This document shows, in pieces, positions 46,801 through 58,800 of a DNA stretch of 64,000 nt. The notes beneath the pieces were generated by a model that made no database searches, was not told where the DNA came from, and saw nothing but the letters and a program-made list of their open reading frames with translations. How positions within the stretch are numbered: position 1 is the first letter of the stretch; every line of letters starts with the position of its first letter. A program made the position numbers and the translations under genes. This DNA is from Blastobasis lacticolella (lineage: Eukaryota; Arthropoda; Insecta; Lepidoptera; Blastobasidae), in the NCBI GenBank assembly GCA_905147135.1, contig LR990056.1:1746001-1810000 (forward strand), in the 5' to 3' direction.

Positions 46801-49800
46801 TTCATCAAGCAGCGACCTCAGATCGGCCATGTCGTTGGTGAGCTTCTGCAGCTTCCGCTTCCACTGCGCCGCCACCGCGCGCTGCTCCTCCGCCTCCTCG
46901 TACGCATCTTGCACCTGACGGGAAGGGGGTACACGTTAACCCTGGTATACTGGTACGCTGGTCAGCGTCGCTGGCACAAATGTACTCTAGCGCGCGATAA
47001 GCTAGAAAAGACGCGACTTAGATACACTTTCATCTTAGTATTGAGAGAAAGGAACATCTCGCGGTGCGAGATGCGCTCGGGCGCAATTCTGGTAGCCGTA
47101 TTGATTAGTGAAAATATTAAGCACTAGTCGCATCCTGTGATTTTCACCCACGCGCCATTCGGATCTCTGTAAACATTTGTAGGGTAGGTAGTTTTCATGA
47201 TGAAAAGTCGGGAATAATGTAGCTTCCTATTAGTGAAAGTACTTTCAAACTCTGTTCAGTAGTTTCGGAGATTACCCCCAACATACAAACTTAGGTATAA
47301 ACCTTTTCTATTTAAATAGAAGTATAGATTGTAATTTTCGGCAAATGTTTTTGCAGTGACACATTTACGCAATTATTATAAATAAAAATGATAACCGACT
47401 TCAAATCACAAAAAGTAAAAAATAAGCTTTTTATCATATAATACGAGTACGTTAGATGTCATTAATTTCGGAGTCGCAGCCACACGGCAACACTTCCCCT
47501 CCATTAAAGGTTTTACCTAACTTATTAAATCTCTAAATTCAAGCCAGCATGGCATAAATTCGATCATTCCCGTGATCCCCCAAATCTACCTATCTCTTTC
47601 ACACTCGTCGCAACTTACTCGCAAGTGTGAAAGAGATAGATAGCTTTGGGGGACAACAGGAATGTTCGCATTATTCGACAAATTTCTCACCAATCGCGAA
47701 TTGGACCAATCGTACACAATTGAGTTATCAAAACAAACTTTCAACATTTATAATATTAATATACGCAGTCATTACATAAATATGTGGCAGCAATAACATT
47801 CAATGTGATAGGAATTTCGCGAATAAAATATTTGGGTCTACTCCAGATTTTCAGTATAAACAGTCGTTTATAGGTTGTTAATCCGAAATATAAACCGTCC
47901 CCAATGTCACACAAACAACTTCGCGTGCACTGATGCGTAGAAATCTATTTATTTTCGTTCCAATAAGCATTTTAACGAATAAAATCTGGAGAGATGGATT
48001 TAAGAAATATTGAAATTAGAACGGTAATCTATTATTTAAAAATACTCATAAATTATGCATGCGGAATGATGTAGGCTCGACGTACGACTAGATAATTAAT
48101 TTAAATGGGTTCTAATTTCGATGGGTTGGAAATTTGAAGGGTAGCACGGACATTTAGAAATGTCGACTAGCAAAAACGGCTGTAATCAGTTTTCTTTAAA
48201 TTTAATCCTTTCGCTATAAACGATCATGTCCATTTCACTAGCTTTTTGTTTTGTTGCATGCATGGAGGAACAGAAAGAGATTGTATTTGATAAATGCGAC
48301 TTTTTGCGATAAATATTAAGTCTCAACTCAATGCCGATTGCAGTCGAGTGTTCAACTCTACCTACCTACTCTACCAAACTGTCAAAACACAAACGTCTTT
48401 GTTTTTTATTAAAAGAGCCCAATTCTCAAGTGCTAAGAAGATTATTCGTAATCCAGGTTCGCTTCTCTTCAAAATATATTTCACTTCGCGAATCAACCTA
48501 AATTCGCATGCTATATTTATGATAATTGGGATGGGATTTCAAAAAAGTATTTGAAGCGTGGTTAGAAATAATGTGAATATGAAAGTAAGAACGGAACGCA
48601 ACTTCTCCACGTGACAAAAGCTAGCTACGTTGATAGATAGATACCTACGACACAAAACATCATAATAAGCACGTTTCGTATGATACAATTCAATGAACTA
48701 CAGAAATGTACGATAAAATATACACTTAGTTCTCATGTTGACATATTTAAGAGTTTTAAACGTCTCAACTCTAATATCGTAGATATTTGCGCGTGACTCA
48801 TTCTGATAAAAATGTGTCCGAGTGCCAAGTACGTTTACGTATAAACTTTGTTTTGTATCGTAGAGAGGAAGATAAGAGTTGAAAACAAACGGATACTTTC
48901 GATTGTAAACGTCTAGCTAGGATGTCAAGACTTATGTTACGATTTTAAAACTAAATGACTTCGGTAAATCGAGGTACGTCCGATTTTTAATAGTAAACAG
49001 TTATTAAAATTAACGTTTGGTGGATTGACATCGCTGAGTCAGATGCGAGAGCCAACGGCTTACGACGCGAGGATGCCGAAGACCGGACAAAGTGGAGAAG
49101 ATTGAGTAGGAAAGCGGACCCTGAAGAAGCCGGGATAAGCGCTAGGACGATGATGATTAAAATTACAGTTTGGTATGTAATAGAAGAGTTAACAACTCTA
49201 CACTTGGCTGGCGAGTTAGCATCGCAGTGTCAAACCAAACGAGGATTCTAGAGTTCTTTCGTATAATTTTCATTCTTACGGTGGTCGTTAGCGAAAACTT
49301 AATCCGCGGTATTGTCGATAGAGAAAATACAACACAGAGAGAGAAAATTATTAAAGTTTAAAAAGCAGGGTTTCACCTTTAAAGTCCCGTAGTTTTTAGC
49401 GGAACTACAAACATTATTATAAGCGGAAATAGGTACCTATAGCTATAGGTTCTCTAACAGCGTCACTCATGAACGTGCCTACCAAATGTTGCAACAAATT
49501 ATGCCTTAGATTGCCATGGAAGGGGACTAACTCACTAAGTGTCCGATAGAACATCTCCGCATCGCCAGAAACAACACGGAATTTAAATTTTCAACACATT
49601 TCATTCATGAAAACAATGTTAAAGATACAACGAACTAATTAATCTACGTATACCCTAAGCCGACCGCACCGACCTGCCCACAGCATTAAAACGTTAGCTT
49701 ACATTATGGGTACTAACACGAACCTATAAATCATTTGTTTATGACTTTTATACCGAAATCTAACTACTAGCTAACTATAGGAAAGTAGGGTTTACGTGAC

Positions 49801-52800
49801 ATACTTTAAACTAGTGAATGGCTTTAAATTCGATCGGGTGCATAATATGTGTGTGATATTTGGAAGAATATAAGTAGAGCAAACTCTCTTACTCCAAATC
49901 ATCATAATATAATAATTATCTGTAATTGCATATGAATGTGGATGGATCCCAAGGAAGTGGAAGACCAATGAAAAGAGGGATGGATTGTATGATAAGGGAT
50001 ATCACTATATCAGTAAGCGAGAGGTGAGCGTGGTGATGACAGCGGTTCGAAATGAATGGGGAAAGACTGACTGCACACAGAAACACAGACAGACAGGCCG
50101 GAAGGTTGTTTGCCACCTTAGTGGTATATAAAAAATCCTACTATGCCGACCCCAAATGAATAGCATAAGGGCAGGCAAATAATGATAATCATCATCTAAA
50201 ATAGACATGTTTAAAAGTCAACACGGATTTACAGAGTTCAGAAAACGCATCGACTCGCTTCTCCTATGGATTATGAGTAGTTGCCATTTGGAAGCTTGCC
50301 AAAGAAATTGTCAAAGAGTTGTCATTTCATAATATGTATGTCACGCCGCGAACGCCGCGTACGCCTAAACAAATTCAGAAGGCAGTGACCGTTGTTCGGA
50401 AGACATGACTATTGACATTGTAAGGGTTTTCTGTATGTTTGGCTATTTACGTGTCAATATTCTCAAAGTTTTTTTAATGAGAGCGTACGCCAAGGTACCG
50501 GGTTCGAACTTCTAACCTCACGCAATGTAACGAGGATCGTTTTCTAAGTTATGTACATACATTAGGTGAGCAATAACCGATGAAACCTGCACATTCAGGT
50601 GACCGAATGTGTAACCATGATCCAATCAGGTCAGCAGGGTCACGGAGGTCACATGGCAGTGGCTCCACTGTCACCTGATCTGCCATATCCTTGATCATCA
50701 GGAGATCAGGCAGACCTTGGGCCCTCGCGTGCGAATACACAACCGGCACATTAACGCCAAGATGACCATTCTCACAGTTCTCTGAATGTTAATTGTTTTG
50801 TTTATCATACTCGTACTACACAATTGGACGGATGAGAAGCGTAACTAACAGCGCGGGCTGAGTGCGGGTCACCTCAAGATTCTGAATCGAATTTTCGTGG
50901 TAAATATACTTTTTTTTTATGTTGACAAAACAGGCATTTGACCGCCATCTCACCTGTCAGTGAGATGTGACGATGCGGCCAAAGATGGAGCATGTCTTGG
51001 AACAGCCTATTCACTCTAGCCTTGAAGGCATCTAGATTATATTGACCAGGGAACAAACTCGCAGGCAACGCGTTCCATTCCTTAGCCGTACGCATTATAA
51101 AAGTCAAGCCAAAGCGGCTCGTACGGATAGCTGGAAGATCCACGACATAAGGAACCGACCAAATATAAACACTCAACAAAAAGCTGATAAGAAAGATACC
51201 ATCAAGAAATATCACTCACCAAATCCTCGAAAACCAGACTACTATGACCGCTAACACACTCCACGTCTTTTGTTTGATCCATTACTAGTTTAAACTGAAT
51301 TTTTACAATATTTTTTAATGTTAAAGACACGACACATCTCTTCGGGCACGTCCGCGTGTGATATCGCCGAGATAGCCGAACTGTATCGGAATACCGAATA
51401 TCAGTTTCATCGCATCAAGGATGATCTTGGGCTGATACGTGCATCTTGATAAAGCGGCTCGTGGGTTGACCTGGTTCGTTCGTAGATATTTTTTTAAAAG
51501 CAACTTTGTTGGTGATCGAATTTATTTAAATTTGAATTTGAAACTTATATAAAAAAGAATTGAATAATTATTTGACACTTTGTGTTGTGCATTCTTGATG
51601 GAACTCAATTTTATTATAGATTAAAACACTTTTATACACTAGTTCCACTAAATATATTATATTTGTAGACTTTTAATTAATTGCAACCAGTTTCATCTTG
51701 ATGATCAAGATGATGCCCGAAATCGGTCGCAAAATGGAATTAGTGTACAAAAGTGTTATATCTACTTCTTAACGAATAAATCAAAAAATTTTTTTTAGAC
51801 GAAACAACTAAGTATATACAGAATAATACCTTTGATATATTTAAAAACATTAAGCTTGTTGACGCCATTCGCGTCTGGTCACGCGGATTTTCCAATGGTT
51901 TTACCAATGCGTAAATAATTCACAATGCCTTAAGCATAAGTGTGTCCGCGACAAAGCTCGCGCCGCGAGAGAGCGTACGTCTCTTTCTCTCAATACTAAG
52001 GCGAAAGAGATAGCAATATCTATGTCGCGCTTTTCTCGCTTATCGCGCGCGAGAGCAACTTGTGCTAGGCCTACTGGGGGGCGACTCTCGCACTGTGACA
52101 TATCAAATACTTCATTTTTTCTAGCCAAATAACTGTATTAAATCGTCACTGAAATTGATCTTCTGAGGCGGCAATAGAGATTTTAATGTCATTATTAATG
52201 GAGATATGTGGCTAGAAAAATGTTGAATTCGAGAAGACACATTAGAATTAGGGCCCTGATCGAGTCACTAGTACTAAACAACAGTAAACTTATCAGAAAA
52301 TGTTTTAATTTTATCTTCGACAAACACATGGTTACAGACAATGAAATCACTGCACTATGATGTACTCGTACTCTGCCAATATTGTTGCTATACGAATAGT
52401 GATGTTTGTGTTGCAGCAACAATATTATCTATACTAATTACCAATTATTACTAATATTACTAGTATAATTTTATAAAGAGGAAACATTTTGATGTTTGTA
52501 AGTTTGCGGGTAAAATAAGTAGGAAACTACTGACCAATTTTGAAAATTCTTTCACTAATAGCAAGCTACGAATTATTCCCGAGTGACAGAGGGAACTTTT
52601 GATCTTGGAAAAGTAACAGAATCCCATGGGATAGTTGTTTACAGAGATACGAACTGCACGCGGAATACGATTTTAAAACCCACAGGGAATACGGGTTTTC
52701 TCTCACCATAAGAGCATCGGTTGGCATTCAACTAATGTACACAACTCAGAAAACAGTCACTGGTTCATGGCCGCAGTGGGATTCGAACCCGGTACCTCTC

Positions 52801-55800
52801 GCTTACAAGTCGGATACGTTAACCACTCGGCCACCGACTCACAAGTGTAGAAATACGAAGCCGATACTCGCCGACCAGCGTATTAAATAACAACATAGTC
52901 ATGTAGTTTGCCAAATATTAGTATTTAACGTTAATGTGGCGAAAAACGACTATAATATTCTATAACGAATGTTGTAATAAATTACGCAGGAGCCAGTATT
53001 AAATATTCCAGCGAAAACATGTTGTTATGGCTGCGTCCGCGCAGCTAAAGACCGGCACCCACCAAGGGCGCGACTAATTTTTGTAAAAGAAATTACGGTT
53101 TGCACTCATAGATAGAAAAATACTTGAATTAATACAGAGATTCTCATACAATTTGTATGTTGTCAAAGTGATTAAGTTTGATCGAAAGTTATCCTTACAC
53201 GAAAGAGAGACCATCCGCATTATTTCTTTTTGGCATTTTATCTCCCTATTTATGGAAAACGCACGCTTGATCAAATAGAGCAAATGGTTGCTAAGAAAGT
53301 TTCCTTCCATCTTCTACGGGTGTGGATTTTCCCATACTGTCCTAGATAAAAAACACACCCTATTTAGAGGTAAATTATAAGCTATCACTGTCCTACTACA
53401 GGGCAAAAGCCCTCTAGCCACCTTCCAGTCCTCCATTCATAACTTTTGAAAAGACTGGCCCAGGTAAGTCATAGTCAGTCAGTCACAAGTCTGGAAATTC
53501 CCTTCGGCCGCGTACGTAACCGCAGCTTCGTAACTAGTTGCGATCGAATACTTTTCCGGCCTTTTATTCGGCGCGCGGTACCCGTGGTGGGCAACAGGCT
53601 TAACCATAGATAAATCTAAAAATTATCCAAAAAAGTTATTCGTCGTGCGAAAAATTATCCAGGCGTGCTGTGCCCGTGGTGGGCGACAGTCCTAACTCGG
53701 CAGAGTTTGGCGGAAGTCCCAGAATACAGGGCACGCAATAATTGACGACCAACCCGACGTGCAAGTTTTACTGTAAATAGTTTTTCATTGTTTACGTGCG
53801 CCTGGAAATAGCTATTAGACGCGAGAACTGACCTAAGAGCCGTTTTCTTCCAAGGTCGAGGTAGGGATGTGACTTTGATATGCGATTTGATTGATTATTC
53901 TGTTTCTTAATGAACTCGTTTCTTTTTAACTTGTGGTACGGATTTAGAAGAGAAGAATTTTAGAAGAGTTATTACACAATACTAGGTTATTAATAAAAAA
54001 TTTGAAGTCACTGTCCCGGTTATGCTCTTGCGCACGAGGGCCGAGGCGGACCCGCCTTGACCATCATCCAGGTCAGGTAATTACAGTGCAGCGACTACAG
54101 TCAGACTTAAACCTGTTAACAGGGGAACCGGACTAAATGGGATTATGGTTACTTATTCAGTCGCCTGAATGTGCAGGTTTCATCACAATGTTTTCCCTCA
54201 ACGTAAGAGCTTCGGTTAGTGTTCAACTACTGTTCATAACTCAGAAAACCGACGCTATTCCCCAATACTAGGTTATTATGACACAATCCGATATATGGGA
54301 TGGTATAATGAGAAGACCGAATTGCAAGAGTGCGGTCATAACACTGATTTATTGGCGATACAATAATAATTTTACTGAAAACTACGTATACCATGCCAGC
54401 AGTTGCTGGCGCTTGGCGGGTGAAGTTATTAAATGTATATTAAGCATTTACAGACAATTAAAAAATAACTAGTGGCCCCCCGCAGGATCATACCATCACG
54501 GGATGCCAATAGGCAGTTCAACGAGTCTCAGGATCTTTGCGGGATCCTGTTAGAGCTCGTCTAGTCTAAGATGACGCGCCCCACTACTTAGTTAGTTGAT
54601 TTCGATGTGTGAGTGCAAATATTGATAACGACACTTCATCTGTGTGGGAGCCAATGAACGACGCGTGCTCCGACGTTTGAATCTTATCGGCAACTGAATG
54701 ACCAATTACAACGGCATTTGTATATGTATTGCGTCCATATTTTAAACTTGCTTGTGTGCGTTAATGCGATAGTGGGGCGCGTCATTTTAAATTAGACGAG
54801 CTCTACTTAATTTTTATTGTCTAGAGAGTACACAGACAGGCGGTCCACCTGATGGAAAGCGGCCACCGTCATTCAGGGCATCTGCAACCTAAGGGAAGCG
54901 GATGTGGTGCCGGCCTTTGAGGTACGTGTAGACATGCCTTTCAATAATCGGAAGCTACACTACGTAATTTCGAGTGTCAAAGCGTTTTAATCCTAAGATA
55001 ATATAATATAAAGTCGCTTTCCACATCTACGAGTATCTGTCTGTATCAGCTAACTTCTTCCTAAAACCACGCAACGAATTTCGATGCGGATTTCACTATA
55101 ATTTTGTCTAATGAGTGTCTGTCATGATAATAGTTTGACACGAGTGTTTTAATACCTAATTATATGCAGTTGCATACACTACTCTATCTACACTCATATT
55201 TTCATGTTAAAATGTACCTATAATTTTCTCATTTTTCTGGAAGAAAATTGCGAGTCAGTTCTGTTGTATCTACGCGTCGAGGATATCAAGCGGCGGGAAA
55301 TTCACTTCACTACTTTCACATTTATCTATTTATTTGCTTCGACCAAGAAAAAACATTCAAAAATATTCTGTTTAGCGGGTAGTCAAAAGATATCTGTAGA
55401 TAAAAGTGTTTTAAACTATAATGCTTATTATGATAGAATTCCTGAGAACAACCTGCCCAACCTTGCGAAGCTTGGTCGGGTCGCTAGTTCTGTATTTATT
55501 AAGGACCCACTTTCGATATCGCTCTACAGTTACTCGCTAGTTCCTCGTGGCACTACCGAGCTTCACTTCGACCCATCCACATAAACCACACCAGACTCAC
55601 CTTCTTCTCCAGCTGTTTCTTGACCATGACCAGCTGTTCCAGGTCGTCCTCATGCTGTCTCCGCAGCTGCGCTCTGAGCAGCTGCAACTCCCGGTGGGCT
55701 CGTTCGAAGCGCCTCTTGTACTTCTCACCACCAGCTTCGGCTTCCGAGCCTTCCGAGTCGGAAGGTTCGGCGCCGCCGCTGTCGGCCGAGCGCCAGTGGA

Positions 55801-58800
55801 GCAGCTCGAGCTCCAGACGTTCTGAGGCCTGTGGGAGGTAAAAGACTAAGTTAATTGTTGAATAGCTACTGAATTGGCAGTGTGGTGTCCGGCAGAGAAG
55901 AATAGCACCAACAGCTTACACTCGTGGGTGTCGTACAAGGCGACTAACGCTTTCGAGGCAAAAGTTCTCGAGTATCCATAGGCTGGAAAATGGGCAGCAG
56001 CGTTTTCTATTTCTATATACGTATACAACATTGCGATCTGCAACCCGCCTGCCGAGCGTGTAAGTTATGGCAATAAGTTTCCTTTTCAAGGGAAAGGCCC
56101 TAAGTCCTGCAGGGGACGGTATGGAATATGATGATGATGAAGTATTAAAATACAATTTCACCACGCAGTTTCAGTATACAAAGAGGTATTCCTCCAGGGA
56201 ATGCATTTCCTAACCTAAGTGAGAGTAGGAAGCGGTACTGGTCTAGTAGCAACGTGCTTGCGAGACCGATAACCAAGGTTAAGCTACGCTCGGGAACTGG
56301 ATGGTTGACCGTTTCGTACTATGAGGCTAATAGAACTTCAGTACCGTAACGAGCTCCCCAGACGTTAGGCATGCCATCTAATACCGTCGGTGTGTACCGA
56401 CCCAGACCCGTAACAGAAATTATAATTAATCATTAAATTTTCTGCTCGGCCGGGAATCGAACCCGAGACCTCTGCGTGGCGACCGGCATGTTAACAACTG
56501 AACCACTCAGGTCGTCACTCAGGGATATCATCTTATTATCACTACAAAATCTCACCTGCTGCAGCCTCTGGTTATTCGTGACCAGGTCCCGGTTGTCGCG
56601 CTCGACGCGCAGCCGCTCGGCCGCCTCCGCGTCGGCGCGCTCCGCCGCGTGAGCTGCTGCAGCTCGCTCCTCGGACAGCTCGCCGCCCACTTCGGATAGC
56701 TGGGGAGGGGAGGGGGGGTTAGATGTGTATTTCTTTTTATACTACTAAGGTGGCTTGCAGCCTGTCTGGTGGTAAGCAGATACCGCAGCTTGTGGACGTT
56801 TGCAATACCAGGGGTACTGCGGATTCAAATTGGATGATGGTTACACATGGTTGGTTCAGTCGTCAGTTCAGGTGCCTGGTTGACTGATAGAAAAAGGAAC
56901 GTAGCTTTAAGTCCGCCATTGTGCTCTAATGTGTGTGAAGTTTTAAATAAATTGATGTGTAGGTTTCGCTCACCGTATGAGCATCAGTTAGTGTTCAACT
57001 AATGCACATAACTCGGAAACGAGTCACTGGTACATTGGGCCCCTTAACGATTGGGTAATCTCTCAATCCGCACCAGAGCACCCGAACCCAAATCGTTGTG
57101 ATGTGGGTCCGAGGGCTAGTGCGGGATAGTGCTCGATACTCGAACCATTGCTCGACACCTGGTGCGTACTAATTAAACAGCACAAAAGCAATCGCTTCAT
57201 AGCAATAGAAATTAAATTGCACAGTTGCAAACGCGATATTATCACCTCGCGATCGCTCGCTCCAACGCTCGCGGCCCGCCCAGCGATTATCGTCGCATAA
57301 CCGACCGTAATTTATCGTAGCGATATTACGAGACGGAGTAACTGGCCAATGTTTAATTTAATTATAATCCATAGGTACATAGTATAAAACAAAGTCGCTT
57401 CCCGCCGTTTGTCCCTATGTATCTAGGTACGCTTAGATCTTTTAAACCACGTAACGGTTTTTGTACAGCGTTAAGTTCGGATAATATCCAATAGATGGCG
57501 ATGTACACGTTTGCGTTCTTATTCTACATCGCGGGAGCAAGTTCGCTATCGAAAAGATATAGTGTTTTAGAGAGATTTGTATATTAACCTAATTTTGAGG
57601 AATAAACTTTTGTTCGAGTATCTTGACTAGTTTTACTTGCATCGGCACCCTTGGTAGTTGGACCCCTTTAATGGTGTGAGGGTTTTTCAGTTTTCAACAA
57701 ATAGTGTGACTCGAGGGGAAAGCTTATAAGCTGGAAAAAAAGGGGAGGTAGAGGTAAAGTAGGCGAACAAAGTCGCGCTGGGTCAAACCTCATCAACAGA
57801 TACCCAAGTAGAAGAACCAGGCGATCCAACAGGGGTCACAGCTAGAGCGCTAGAGGCAGCACAGCTCCACAGAACAGGCATGAAGATTGAGTTTCGTGAT
57901 AAATGTATAGCCAATGTGTTTTGCTTGACAGAGTGTCTATCTATCCTTACAAATCTACCGGGGTGAAACTGACAGATCGCCCAATGTGTTATAAGGTCAA
58001 AATGCTAGAAAGACCACTGACCGCTCAAGTGTCTGGACTATTGATAACGATTTGAAGGATGACCAGACTCGTGACGTCACCCCTGAAGAATCATTGTTTT
58101 ACCATAGCAAAGATCGTAAGTGTCATAAGGTCCAGAAAGACCACTGACCGCTCATGTGCCAGAGTGGACTTCAACGCGTATAATGCGTACGGCTAAGGAA
58201 TGGAACGCGTTGCCTGCGAGCGTGTTCCCTGATCAATATAATCTGGATGCCTTCAAGGCTGTTCCAAGACGGGCATGCTTCATCTTCGGCCGCATCGTCA
58301 CTTACCAACAGGTGAGATGGCAGTCAAATGCCTCTTGTCATAATATAAAAAAAACGAATGAATTGTAAGATGACCAGACTGACTACGTCACACCTGAAGA
58401 ATTTAAATCATTGTCTTACCATAGCAGAGACAGAACAGTGGTTAAAATTGAATTTCTCTGACGCAATGTGTGGTCTCGTATTATGATTTCTGTCATACGG
58501 AATGTGGTTATCGATATTCAGGTATACGAGTACGAGAGATCGTTTGCCAAACTAGCAAACAACTTCCTCTCGGCACCGTGTAGTCAATGTTTCCACGGTT
58601 GTTGTGTAAATAAACGTTATAATTAGAAATATTATTTCAGACTTGTGGAGTATGATGAACACGATTTCAAACAAGCTTCGCGGCGGAATGGTACACTGAA
58701 AGACATCAAAACTGAGTGGCAAGCGATACTTTCTATGACTCTGATCTGATAACATTTTCACAGTAAAAGTGTTATTGCTTGCAAGTATTGGCGAACCAAT

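Larger units (their letters stand above)
46915..55600. other. Long myosin-18 intron (8.7 kb)
   Basis: AT-rich. No exon seen on either strand. It contains SINE copies (50478-50773 +, 52690-52845 -, 54018-54250 -), retroelement tails (49018-49155, 50880-51130), a GC-richer dispersed repeat at about 46945-47110 and 51925-52100, a long hairpin at 47565-47664 and a MITE at 54553-54803. Confidence 0.65.

Noticed and set aside
52769..52845. tRNA gene on the minus strand
   Set aside because: A- and B-box-like parts fit, but the sequence runs into a known SINE body and I could not build a cloverleaf.
55204..55584. 126-codon plus-strand frame in a myosin intron
   Set aside because: No recognisable protein; AT-rich and runs into the SINE/retroelement-type flank just before a minus-strand exon.
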